Positions 33,318 to 42,085 of a DNA stretch of 64,000 nucleotides are shown here, one piece after another. The translations under genes were made by a program, and so were the position numbers. Source of the DNA: Chitinilyticum piscinae (GTDB lineage: Bacteria > Pseudomonadota > Gammaproteobacteria > Burkholderiales > Chitinibacteraceae); the NCBI RefSeq assembly GCF_015223195.1, contig NZ_JADFUA010000008.1:62001-126000 (forward strand). Reading direction: 5' to 3'. Within the stretch, counting starts at the first letter, position 1, and each line of letters begins with the position of its first letter. A model generated the notes under the pieces. It worked only from the letters and a program-made list of their open reading frames with translations. It did not search any database and was not told the origin of the DNA.

Positions 33318-34043
33318 ATGCATTCCAGCGCCCTCTTCATTGCCGACTTGCACCTGTCGCCCGCCGATCCGGCCACGGCACAGGCATTTCTGCGCTTCCT
33401 GGAAGGCCCGGTGCAAGGCACGGACGCGCTCTACATTCTGGGCGACCTGTTCGACTACTGGCTGGGCGATGATCAGCTCGACGATCCCTTCTACGCAGCA
33501 CAGGCCGCGGCGTTGCGGGCCCTCGCCACGCGCGGGGTGCGCATCCATTTCATGCCAGGCAACCGGGATTTCCTGTGCTCGCGCCGCTTTGCCACCTCGG
33601 CGGGACTGACCATCCTGAGCGACCCCTGCGTGATCGAACTTGACGGGCTGCGACTGCTGCTAGCGCACGGTGATGCCTACTGCACCGACGATGTGGCCTA
33701 TCAACGCTTTCGCCGGCTGATCCGCAGCCGGCTCAGCCGGGCACTCCTGCTGGCCATGCCGCGGACCTGGCGCCAGCGCAAGGCGGCACAGCTGCGCAAA
33801 CGTTCGCGCAACAGCAACCGCAACAAGGACTACCGCATCATGGATGTGAACGCCAGGAGCATAGAGCAGGCGTTCCTGAACAGCGGTTGCAGCTTGCTGA
33901 TACATGGCCATACACACCGCCCGGCCACGCACCAACACACCAACGGAATCCGTCACGTTCTGTCGGACTGGCATGCCGGTCATGGTGCCTATCTGGCTTG
34001 GGAGAGCGGCGAGCTCCGAACCAGAAGCTGGCCAGCAAAATAG
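33318..34043 (+). CDS. lpxH: UDP-2,3-diacylglucosamine diphosphatase
   Basis: A 241-residue metallophosphoesterase that makes lipid X in lipid A synthesis. Metal-binding motifs are visible in order: FIADLHLS (residue 6), LGDLFDYWLGDD (about 42), MPGNRDFLCSRRF (about 78), LAHGDAYC (about 115) and LLIHGHTHRPATH (about 195). Length fits E. coli LpxH (240). The ATG at 33318 is preferred over an in-frame codon at 33300 that lies inside the terminator stem. With waaF it shows the organism makes a typical lipid A and core. Confidence 0.94.
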   Translation: MHSSALFIADLHLSPADPATAQAFLRFLEGPVQGTDALYILGDLFDYWLGDDQLDDPFYAAQAAALRALATRGVRIHFMPGNRDFLCSRRFATSAGLTILSDPCVIELDGLRLLLAHGDAYCTDDVAYQRFRRLIRSRLSRALLLAMPRTWRQRKAAQLRKRSRNSNRNKDYRIMDVNARSIEQAFLNSGCSLLIHGHTHRPATHQHTNGIRHVLSDWHAGHGAYLAWESGELRTRSWPAK

Positions 34044-34105
34044 GGTATAAAACCACGAGCAGACGGGCAAGCACCTATCAGCTATATAGATCCACACGTA
34101 TTGGA

Positions 34106-35263
34106 TCAGATATGGGCGCCCTGATAACTTTCGGCCGCCTCGCGTATGTCATGATACAGCCCGGGGTCAGCCGGATCTGCATACTGCAGTGCGATCGCAT
34201 GCAGTTCGGCATGGATCTCCAGAAATACCTCCACCAGCACGGGATCGAAATGAGTTCCCTTGCCTTTCGCGATGATCTCTACGGCCTTGTCATGTGCAAG
34301 TGGTGGTTTGTAAACCCGCCTGCTGATCAGCGCATCATAGACGTCCGCCAATGCCATCAAGCGCGCAGATAATGGGATGGCTGTCCCCGACACCCCTTGT
34401 GGGTAACCGGAACCATCCCACTTTTCCTGATGGCCGTAGGCAATTTCCCGGGCATAGCGCAGGAAACTGGTTTCCTCGCCCAGGATCTGCTCGACCTGCA
34501 CAATGATGTCGCGGCCATAAGTCGGATGATGTTTCATCAGGGCAAATTCGGCCTCACTCAGCGGCCCCGGCTTGTGCAGCACGGCGTCGGGCACCCCCAC
34601 CTTGCCGATATCATGCAGTGGTGCAGACTTGCTCATCCAGTGAATGGCGGGGTCATCCAGTTCGACAGCATAATCGGGGCACCGCTCACGCGCGGCCAGC
34701 GCCAGCAAGCGCAGGTATTCCTGGGTACGCTTGAGGTGCATGCCGGTTTCATTGTCCCTCAGTTCGGCCATCACCCCCATGGCCAGCATGGTGGCATCCT
34801 GCACCTTGACCAGTTCAGCGGTGCGCTCACCCACCTTCTGCTCCAGCCACTCGTTCTGCCGCCGCAAACGCTCACGCGCATCGTAGAGCTCGAGCTGGTT
34901 ACGCACCCGCATCTGCACCAGCAGGGGACTGAATGGCTTATGGATGTAATCGACCGCACCAAGGGAAAAGCCTCTGGCCTCATCCTCTTCTTCGGTCCGG
35001 GCAGTCAGGAAGATCACCGGAATGTGGGCCAGTGCCGGATCCGCCGCCATCTGCCGGCAGACCTCGTAGCCATCCATTTCCGGCATCATCACATCCAGCA
35101 GCACCAGATCCGGATGCGGGAGACGCCGCGCCAGTTCCAGCGCCAGCGCACCGGAGCCGGCAATGCGCAAACGGTAGTCATTTTTCAGTACGGCATTCAG
35201 CAGGGACAGATTGGCCGGCGTGTCATCCACCAGCAGCAAGAGACGCCGTTCATGCTCGCTCAT
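34106..35263 (-). CDS. Response regulator with HD-GYP phosphodiesterase domain
   Basis: A 385-residue RpfG-like regulator. Residues 1-120 are a receiver with LLLLVDDTPANLSLL and LVLLDVMMPEMDG (Asp 57) and a Lys in YIHKPFSPL; about 130-165 is a coiled linker; about 170-360 is an HD-GYP domain with SAPLHDIGKVGVPDAVLHKPG and AYGHQEKWDGSGYPQG. Such proteins hydrolyse cyclic di-GMP to GMP when phosphorylated. The ATG at 35263 has GGGGAGG upstream and overlaps the stop of the hybrid kinase by 4 bases, making that kinase the probable phosphodonor. Confidence 0.93.
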   Translation of the reverse strand: MSEHERRLLLLVDDTPANLSLLNAVLKNDYRLRIAGSGALALELARRLPHPDLVLLDVMMPEMDGYEVCRQMAADPALAHIPVIFLTARTEEEDEARGFSLGAVDYIHKPFSPLLVQMRVRNQLELYDARERLRRQNEWLEQKVGERTAELVKVQDATMLAMGVMAELRDNETGMHLKRTQEYLRLLALAARERCPDYAVELDDPAIHWMSKSAPLHDIGKVGVPDAVLHKPGPLSEAEFALMKHHPTYGRDIIVQVEQILGEETSFLRYAREIAYGHQEKWDGSGYPQGVSGTAIPLSARLMALADVYDALISRRVYKPPLAHDKAVEIIAKGKGTHFDPVLVEVFLEIHAELHAIALQYADPADPGLYHDIREAAESYQGAHI

Positions 35264-38259
35264 GCGCACCTCCCCTTCAGCCAGCCCTGCAATGCAGTCA
35301 GATGCTCTGCGGCGGCCGCAAAATCAAAATGATTGGTAATTGCGTCACCCAGCGGTGCCAGCTGCGCAGCGGGTACATGCCCTTCAAGCAGTTCGGACAA
35401 TGCATAGAACACGTCGACGGCATCCCCGTCGCACTCGCCCAGTAATTGTGCAAGCCGCTCCAGCAACGCCGGTACACGCTCGTCCAGCACTCCATCCTCA
35501 CCCGTGGACAGGCTACGCTCGGGATAAGCTTGGCGCACCGCAGCATAGAGACGCGCGTGCTCGTCCAGAAATGGCTGCAACAATCCTCCATCAATTCCGG
35601 GATGGTTGCGTAACTGCTGCTCAAGCCCAGCCGCCAGTTCTGCGAATCGTTGCATCCCCAGAATACCAGCTACGCTTTTGAGCGAATGAGCGAGCCGTTC
35701 AGCCCCCGCCGGATCGCTTGCCAGCAATCCGGCAAACTGCCCGGCCAGATCGCCATAATCCGCGAGATACTGCCGGAACAGACTCTCAAACAACTGCCGG
35801 TCGTTCATGAGCTGTTGCAATACCAGATCGCAGCGAATGTCGGCAATCTGCGGCAAGGCATCCTCATTGACCGGCTCACGGTGTTCCTCGGTGGGCGACT
35901 GCATTTCCCCGGAACGCTCCGGGATGATCGCCTTATCACACCACTTCTGCAGCGTGCCAAACAGCACATGGGGCTCGATCGGCTTGGTGATGTAATCGTT
36001 CATTCCCAGCTCAAGACAACGCGTGCGCTCGTCCGATAAGGCATGTGCCGTCATCGCAATAATGGGCAAACCCGCGAGCCGTTCTTCGGCTCGCAGCAGG
36101 CGGGTTGTTTCATGGCCATCCAGCACCGGCATCTGCAGATCCATCAGCACCACATCACACGGCAGCGGATCGATACTGAGCCAGCCCAGTGCTTCGCCAC
36201 CATGCTGCGCCAGCAAGACCTGCGCGCCAGCCCCCTGCAGCAGTTCGCGGGCAACCAGCTGATTCAGCGGATTGTCCTCAACCAGCAACACGCGCAAACC
36301 ATCCAGCCGGATATCTTCGCCTCTTGCCGTCGCGGCCTGCAGCTCGCAGACACTCTCGGCGAGCTCCAGCCAGCAATCAAAGCGGAAGGTACTCCCCTGA
36401 CCCGGGGAACTCAGCACACCGATCTGCCCGCCCATCATCTCGACCAGACGACGGCTGATCGACAAGCCAAGGCCGGTACCACCAAACTGACGGGTCGTCG
36501 AACCATCAGCCTGGACAAAAGGCCGGAATAGCCGGGCGATCTGCTCATCCGAGAGGCCGATACCGGAGTCCCTGACCGAAACCTGCAACTGCACCCGCTC
36601 ATTTTGGCGGGCCAGGCAGTCAATCCTGACGGTGATCTCGCCCTGCGCGGTGAACTTGATGGCATTGCTAACCAGATTACTGAGCACCTGCCCTAGCCGC
36701 ACCGGGTCCCCCTTGAGGCATGGCGGGCAATCGTCTGCCAGTGCGACCCGCAACGCGAGTCCCTTTTCTTCGGCACGATTCAGATGAATCGCCAGCAACT
36801 GCTCGAGCACTTCGCCAATGCGAAACGGTACCTGCTCCATGTGCAGCTTGTTGGCTTCGATTTTCGAAAAATCGAGAATATCGTTGAGGATATGCAGCAG
36901 TGACTCGGCGGCGACCCGGGTTTTGCTGAGATAGTCATGCTGTTTGGCATCCAGCCTGGTTTTCAGTGCCAGGTGGGTCATTCCCAGAATGGCATTCATC
37001 GGGGTGCGGATCTCATGACTCATATTGGCGAGAAAGTCGCTCTTGAGCCGGTTGGCCTGATCCGCCGCATCCCTTGCCCGGAGCAACTCGGCTTCGGCAG
37101 CCTTGCGCAAGCCAATGTCTTCATACACCGCAACCAGGTGGGTAATTTTCCCGTCACGATTGCGTATCGGCGATACGGATGCCGAGACCCACAAGATCTC
37201 GCCATCGCGGGTGCGATTGCGCAGATCTGCATGGAATTCTTCGCCGGAGAGCACTTGCTGCCACAGCTGCCTGAACAGTGCGGGGTCTTCCAGCCCAGAC
37301 TGGAAGACCCGCGGCGTACGCCCCAGCAACTCGGGAAGTGCATAGCCAGTCGCCTGCTCGAGTTTGGGGTTCACATATTCGATCAGTCCTGCCACATCGG
37401 TAATCATGACGGCACTCGGACTGGCTTCCAGCGCGGCCGACAGCATCCGCAACTGGTTGGCCGCACGGGTTTGCTCGGTCACATCGAAAATGATGCCATC
37501 CAGGGTTTGCGGAGCTCCGGCATGGTCCCGAACAATCTGGCCACGCTCGAACACCTGGCGGATCTGGTTGTCCGCCGTACGCAGACGGTATTCGACCTCG
37601 TAGCGATCGCTCCCCTGCAGCGCCTGCGCAATCGCAGCCTCGACCTGCGGCAGATCATCCGCCAGCACCAGCGAGCCATAGCTGCGCCTGGGGAGTGGCA
37701 GCAGAAAATCCTCCTGGGTATAGCCCGTGAGGCGCTGTATTTCCTCGTTGATATACTCCATACCCCATGGGTAATCGACCTGACAACGAAACACGACGCC
37801 CGGAATATTATCGACCAGCGTCCGGAACTGGGCTTCACGCTGCGCCAGCGCCCGTTCTGCGCGCTGGCGATCTGCCAGCAGCTCGCCCATCAAACTGCTC
37901 AGCCGCTCCAAATCGGCCGTATCCCGCCCAAGCGCGGGCCTGCCCAGATCAGCCAGCAGACGATTGGCGGTATCCAGCAAGGCATCGAGCACCCGTTGCC
38001 GGGCACTCCCTTCCTGCCGCAATGCTTCATTGGCACCGGTCAGCTCGGCAGAGCTCAGTTCCAGGCTGCGAGTACGCAATTCGACATCACGTTCGAACTG
38101 CGCATAGGCTTCATCGATGGCCTGCAACAGCCGAGGCAATCCTTCGGTCAAACCATCCGGACAACGCCCCTCAGCCAGCGCAGCCAGTGCGGCAGCAACC
38201 GCCGTTTCATCCTGCCAGCCCAGTTGCCGCTTGAGCTGGCGCAACAGCAGGCGGTTCAT
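35260..38259 (-). CDS. Hybrid sensor histidine kinase: PAS-PAS-HisKA-ATPase-receiver-Hpt
   Basis: A 999-residue soluble kinase. A helical N-terminus (1-140) precedes PAS domains at about 145-270 and 270-395; HisKA has NMSHEIRTPMN with His 415; the ATPase domain has NLVSNAIKF, DSGIGLSD and FGGTGLGLSI; a receiver has VLLVEDNPLNQ and VVLMDLQMPVLDG (Asp 707); an Hpt domain near the end has LAHSLKSVAGILG (His 858). All four phosphorelay sites are intact. The gene overlaps a FIST protein gene upstream and an HD-GYP regulator downstream by 4 bases each, so signal, relay and output are co-translated. Confidence 0.93.
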   Translation of the reverse strand: MNRLLLRQLKRQLGWQDETAVAAALAALAEGRCPDGLTEGLPRLLQAIDEAYAQFERDVELRTRSLELSSAELTGANEALRQEGSARQRVLDALLDTANRLLADLGRPALGRDTADLERLSSLMGELLADRQRAERALAQREAQFRTLVDNIPGVVFRCQVDYPWGMEYINEEIQRLTGYTQEDFLLPLPRRSYGSLVLADDLPQVEAAIAQALQGSDRYEVEYRLRTADNQIRQVFERGQIVRDHAGAPQTLDGIIFDVTEQTRAANQLRMLSAALEASPSAVMITDVAGLIEYVNPKLEQATGYALPELLGRTPRVFQSGLEDPALFRQLWQQVLSGEEFHADLRNRTRDGEILWVSASVSPIRNRDGKITHLVAVYEDIGLRKAAEAELLRARDAADQANRLKSDFLANMSHEIRTPMNAILGMTHLALKTRLDAKQHDYLSKTRVAAESLLHILNDILDFSKIEANKLHMEQVPFRIGEVLEQLLAIHLNRAEEKGLALRVALADDCPPCLKGDPVRLGQVLSNLVSNAIKFTAQGEITVRIDCLARQNERVQLQVSVRDSGIGLSDEQIARLFRPFVQADGSTTRQFGGTGLGLSISRRLVEMMGGQIGVLSSPGQGSTFRFDCWLELAESVCELQAATARGEDIRLDGLRVLLVEDNPLNQLVARELLQGAGAQVLLAQHGGEALGWLSIDPLPCDVVLMDLQMPVLDGHETTRLLRAEERLAGLPIIAMTAHALSDERTRCLELGMNDYITKPIEPHVLFGTLQKWCDKAIIPERSGEMQSPTEEHREPVNEDALPQIADIRCDLVLQQLMNDRQLFESLFRQYLADYGDLAGQFAGLLASDPAGAERLAHSLKSVAGILGMQRFAELAAGLEQQLRNHPGIDGGLLQPFLDEHARLYAAVRQAYPERSLSTGEDGVLDERVPALLERLAQLLGECDGDAVDVFYALSELLEGHVPAAQLAPLGDAITNHFDFAAAAEHLTALQGWLKGRCA

Positions 38260-39401
38260 GCTCCGGCATCACTCACAAGGCTGATAGTCATGGTCTGGTT
38301 GTGCAGACGGCATTCGGTAGTCTGCAAGAAGGGGCTGATTTCACCGTAGGAGTAGAAGCCGGCCAGTACCGCCTTCTGGCCCAGCACATCCCCCACCGCC
38401 TCAACCTCCTCATCGATGCGTCCCCCCATCACCAGCTTGCGCCCGACACAGCTCACCAGAATGGCCAATGCATCCCCCGGAGCCTGATTCATGGCATGCG
38501 CCGCATTGGCCGCGGCCTCGGCACCATCGACCAGCGCATCGGTGCTGGCATGCATCAACCGCAAATAGCCATCCTGTTCGATGTCGCCGGCCAGCACCAG
38601 CGAGCCGGCGGACTCATCAACAGCCAGAATGGTCCGAACAAGGCCAAGCACATTGTGATCATGCCCGAGCATTTCGAATGGAAACAGCAGGCCGGATGCC
38701 GGCAAACTGGCGGCGTGTTCGCCCAAATAGCGCTTGTACACCTCAAGCGCCGGCTCGCCATCCAGCTCGAACAGCACATTACCGGCGCAGCGCGTGACCC
38801 GGCGTGCAGGGCCAAACGGCTTCCAGCCACCAAAGGAGCCATGACCGATGCACAGGCCGGCGGGCAAGGCCATCGCCACCACCACATCATCATGCACACC
38901 GTCATTGTCCAGGACCCAGGTTCTGGCAAAGGCGGCACCATCACCGGCCAGCCCCCCCATGATGGGCGTCTCCGGCGGCAAGCCGGTAGTCAGTCCGGCC
39001 ACCAGCGCGCTACCGTTGATATTCACCCCCTGCCCGAACACCAGCACCCCCGCTGGCCGGCTACTGGCAAGTTGCGTCGCCAGGCGCTGACCGGCAGCTT
39101 CGCTGTCGTCCATTCCGTCCAGCCTGGTTGAGGCAAGCACAGGCCGACCATACTGCCAGCTCACCGCAGTCATATTGAGCGTGGCATCGTCGACACCCCG
39201 TGCACTGATTTCGCCGGCAGTGGAACAGCCCAGCAAGACCGCCCCGGGAAACGACTGGCGCAATGCGGCGAAACACCCCGGCTCGGAGAGCAGCGCCGGG
39301 GCGGCAAAGACCAGCACCCAGTCAGGATTGAGTGCGGCCAATGGTGCAGCTGCTGCCGGAAGCGCTGCGAGCGAGGAAACACAAGCCTGGCGAATCTGCA
39401 T
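38256..39401 (-). CDS. FIST domain sensor protein
   Basis: A 381-residue soluble protein with FIST-N (about 20-215) and FIST-C (about 215-370) regions. Recognisable blocks are VLLGCSTAGEISARGVDDATLNM, PIMGGLAGDGAAFARTWVL, LFELDGEPALEVYKRYLGEH and the C-terminal ILVSCVGRKLVMG and AVLAGFYSYGEISPF. FIST domains are thought to bind small ligands, amino acids or related molecules, and are found beside histidine kinases. The overlap with the hybrid kinase gene points to ligand sensing for that kinase. The ligand is not known. Confidence 0.9.
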   Translation of the reverse strand: MQIRQACVSSLAALPAAAAPLAALNPDWVLVFAAPALLSEPGCFAALRQSFPGAVLLGCSTAGEISARGVDDATLNMTAVSWQYGRPVLASTRLDGMDDSEAAGQRLATQLASSRPAGVLVFGQGVNINGSALVAGLTTGLPPETPIMGGLAGDGAAFARTWVLDNDGVHDDVVVAMALPAGLCIGHGSFGGWKPFGPARRVTRCAGNVLFELDGEPALEVYKRYLGEHAASLPASGLLFPFEMLGHDHNVLGLVRTILAVDESAGSLVLAGDIEQDGYLRLMHASTDALVDGAEAAANAAHAMNQAPGDALAILVSCVGRKLVMGGRIDEEVEAVGDVLGQKAVLAGFYSYGEISPFLQTTECRLHNQTMTISLVSDAGA

Positions 39402-39522
39402 AGGGGTACTTACTCCAGAAAAGGTGCTTTCATGCTAGGAAATAAAAACCGCCTTGTCCGCCGATGTTGCAGCCCGAGCTTCGCCGCTGGAGCGGGCTGG
39501 CGAACGAACGTACAATAAGCGC

Positions 39523-41553
39523 ATGGATTTCGCCGCCCTCTCTCCTGCCACGCAAGCCCGGCTCGCGAAGCTGGGGATTCATCGTGCCTTCGATCTGGTG
39601 CTGCACCTGCCGCTACGCTACGAGGACGAAACGCATCTGTACCGGATTGCCGATGCGCCGCTGGGCGAGCCGGTACTGGTCGAGGCCACCGTCACCAGCG
39701 TCGAGAAACAATTCAAGCCGCGCAAGCAGCTGATCGCGCGGGTGAAGGATGCGTCAGGCACGCTGAATGTACGACTGATCCACTTCTATCCCAGCCAGGC
39801 GCAGCAGCTCACACCGGGCAATACCGTGCGTCTATATGGCGAGATCAGAAGGGGCTATTTCGGCGACGAGATGGTGCACCCGAAAATCCGTGTCGGTGGG
39901 GAAGAGAAATCGCTCAATGACGCGCTGACCCCGGTCTACCCGACCACCAGCGGGCTCAACCAGAACACGCTGACCAAACTGATCCACATGGCGCTGCGCC
40001 ACACGCCACAGCCGGAAACCCTGCCGCCGGCTTTGCTCGACGAACTGGGCCTGCCCGGTTTCGCACAAAGTGTCGCGCTGCTGCACGCGCCGCCACCCGA
40101 CATTGCCCGCGTACTCCTCACCGAGCGCATCCACCCGGCCTGGCGGCGCATCAAGTTCGACGAACTGCTCGCCCAGCAACTGAGCCTGCGCATGGCGCAC
40201 GCGGTGCGGCGCGAGCGCAATGCGCCTGTACTAGCGCCAGCCGGCACCCTAGCGGCGCAACTGCTTGCCGCCCTGCCCTTTCCACTGACCGGCGCGCAAA
40301 CACGTGTGGTTGCAGAGATCAACGCCGATCTGGCGCAGGCGCACCCGATGCAGCGGCTGCTGCAGGGCGACGTCGGCGCGGGCAAAACCATTGTCGCCGC
40401 GCTGGCCGCCTGCCAGGCCATCGAGGCGGGCTATCAGGTGGCGCTGCTGGCGCCCACCGAAATTCTCGCCGAACAGCATTTCCGCAAATTGGAACACTGG
40501 TTGACGCCCTTGGGCGTGAAGGTGGTGTGGCTGGCCGGCTCGCTGAAAGCCAAGGCCAAGCGCGAGGCGCTGGAAGCCGCGGCGGACGGCTCGGCGCAAC
40601 TGGTGTGCGGCACGCATGCGATTTTCCAGAGCAAGGTCGAATTTGCCAAATTGGGGCTGGCACTGGTGGATGAGCAGCACCGCTTCGGCGTCGCCCAGCG
40701 CCTCGCGCTGCGTGACAAGGCTGGCGACATGAGCCCGCACCAGCTGATGATGAGCGCGACGCCGATCCCGCGCACACTGGCAATGAGCTACTACGCTGAT
40801 CTGGATGTCAGCATCATCGACGAACTACCGCCAGGGCGCACGCCGATTGTTACCAAGCTGATCTCCGAGGCCCGCCGCGATGAGGTCATCGAGCGCATCG
40901 CAGCCAAGGTGGCGGAAGGCCGGCAAGTCTACTGGGTGTGCCCGCTGATCGAGGAATCCGAAGCCCTGCAATTGCAGACCGCGGTAGACACGCACGAACA
41001 GCTCGCGGAAGAACTGGAAGACATCACGGTGGGCCTCTTGCACGGGCGCATGAAGCCTGACGAAAAGGCCGCGATCATGGCTGACTTCCTGGCCAACCGC
41101 ATCCAGGTGCTGGTCGCCACCACCGTCATCGAAGTCGGTGTCGACGTGCCGAACGCCAGCCTGATGGTCATCGAGCACGCCGAGCGCATGGGGCTGTCGC
41201 AGCTGCACCAGCTGCGCGGTCGCGTCGGCCGTGGCGCGCACGCCAGCCTGTGCGTGCTGCTCTACACCGGGCCGCTGGGCGACACCGCCAAGGCGCGACT
41301 CAAGGTGATTTTTGAAAACACCGACGGCTTCGAGATTGCCCGCCAGGATCTACAGATCCGCGGGCCGGGCGAGCTGGCCGGAGTAAAGCAGTCGGGCGTA
41401 CCGATGCTGCGTTTTGCCGATCTGGAAGCCGATGCGGATTTGCTGGACGTTGCCCGCGAGGTCGCCGAAACCCTGTTGGCAACTCGCGCCGATATCGTGC
41501 AGCAGCACCTTGATCGCTGGCTGCCGGGACGCGAAGCACTACTAAGGGTATAG
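39523..41553 (+). CDS. recG: ATP-dependent DNA helicase RecG
   Basis: A 676-residue RecG that reverses stalled forks and branch-migrates Holliday junctions. The N-terminal wedge domain shows LGIHRAFDLVLHLPLRYED; helicase motifs include QGDVGAGKTIVAALAA (motif I), LVDEQHRFGVAQR (motif II), MSATPIPRTLAM (III), ATTVIEVGVDVPNASLMVIE (V) and QLHQLRGRVGRG (VI). The ATG at 39523 has no ribosome-binding site, and a TACAAT ends 6 bases before it, so the mRNA may be leaderless; the frame is open for 23 codons further upstream. Confidence 0.94.
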   Translation: MDFAALSPATQARLAKLGIHRAFDLVLHLPLRYEDETHLYRIADAPLGEPVLVEATVTSVEKQFKPRKQLIARVKDASGTLNVRLIHFYPSQAQQLTPGNTVRLYGEIRRGYFGDEMVHPKIRVGGEEKSLNDALTPVYPTTSGLNQNTLTKLIHMALRHTPQPETLPPALLDELGLPGFAQSVALLHAPPPDIARVLLTERIHPAWRRIKFDELLAQQLSLRMAHAVRRERNAPVLAPAGTLAAQLLAALPFPLTGAQTRVVAEINADLAQAHPMQRLLQGDVGAGKTIVAALAACQAIEAGYQVALLAPTEILAEQHFRKLEHWLTPLGVKVVWLAGSLKAKAKREALEAAADGSAQLVCGTHAIFQSKVEFAKLGLALVDEQHRFGVAQRLALRDKAGDMSPHQLMMSATPIPRTLAMSYYADLDVSIIDELPPGRTPIVTKLISEARRDEVIERIAAKVAEGRQVYWVCPLIEESEALQLQTAVDTHEQLAEELEDITVGLLHGRMKPDEKAAIMADFLANRIQVLVATTVIEVGVDVPNASLMVIEHAERMGLSQLHQLRGRVGRGAHASLCVLLYTGPLGDTAKARLKVIFENTDGFEIARQDLQIRGPGELAGVKQSGVPMLRFADLEADADLLDVAREVAETLLATRADIVQQHLDRWLPGREALLRV

Positions 41554-41620
41554 CCGGGAAGCTGAAATTTCAAAAAGCCTACAAGGCAATACATAACAAC
41601 GTATCAAAAAGGAGATCCGC

Positions 41621-42085
41621 ATGTCCGACCTGCCTCGCCACCAGTTGACCATGACGGTGCTGATGACCCCCGACCTGGCGAATTTTTCCGGCAATGTCCA
41701 CGGTGGCCAGTTACTGAAGCTGCTGGATGAAGTCGCTTTTGCCTGTGCCAGCCGCTACGCCGGCACCTATGTGGTGACACTGTCAGTCGATCAGGTGCTC
41801 TTCAAGCAGGCGATCCATGTCGGTGAGCTGGTCACCTTTCTGGCAAGCATCAACCACACCGGACGCACGTCGATGGAAGTCGGCATCAAGGTGATTGCGG
41901 AAAACATCCGGCAGCAGTCGGTGCGCGAAACCAACAGCTGCTATTTCACCATGGTTGCCCTGGGGGATGACGGCAAGCCGGTACCGGTGCCGCCACTCGA
42001 ACCGCAGACGGAACTGGCACATAGCCGCTGGCGGGCCGCCGAGCGCCGTCGCGCCCTGCGTCTGGAGGCTAGCCAGCAGGGCTAA
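41621..42085 (+). CDS. Acyl-CoA thioesterase YciA-like (hotdog fold)
   Basis: A 154-residue hotdog-fold thioesterase. It shows MTPDLANFSGNVHGGQLLKLLDEVAF, with the catalytic Asp region in LLDEVA near residue 37, and SVDQVLFKQAIHVGELVTF. YciA-type enzymes hydrolyse short- and medium-chain acyl-CoA. A strong AAGGAG precedes the ATG by 8 bases. The last 17 bases overlap the end of the convergent histidine kinase gene. Confidence 0.9.
   Translation: MSDLPRHQLTMTVLMTPDLANFSGNVHGGQLLKLLDEVAFACASRYAGTYVVTLSVDQVLFKQAIHVGELVTFLASINHTGRTSMEVGIKVIAENIRQQSVRETNSCYFTMVALGDDGKPVPVPPLEPQTELAHSRWRAAERRRALRLEASQQG

Noticed and set aside
32030-33421. 463-codon minus-strand frame opposite both cyclophilins
   Set aside because: Both plus-strand genes have full catalytic motifs and ribosome-binding sites; the antisense frame repeats itself only because the two cyclophilins are similar.
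36937-38349. 470-codon open frame opposite the hybrid kinase
   Set aside because: It covers PAS and HisKA coding sequence on the other strand and shows no protein-like domain.
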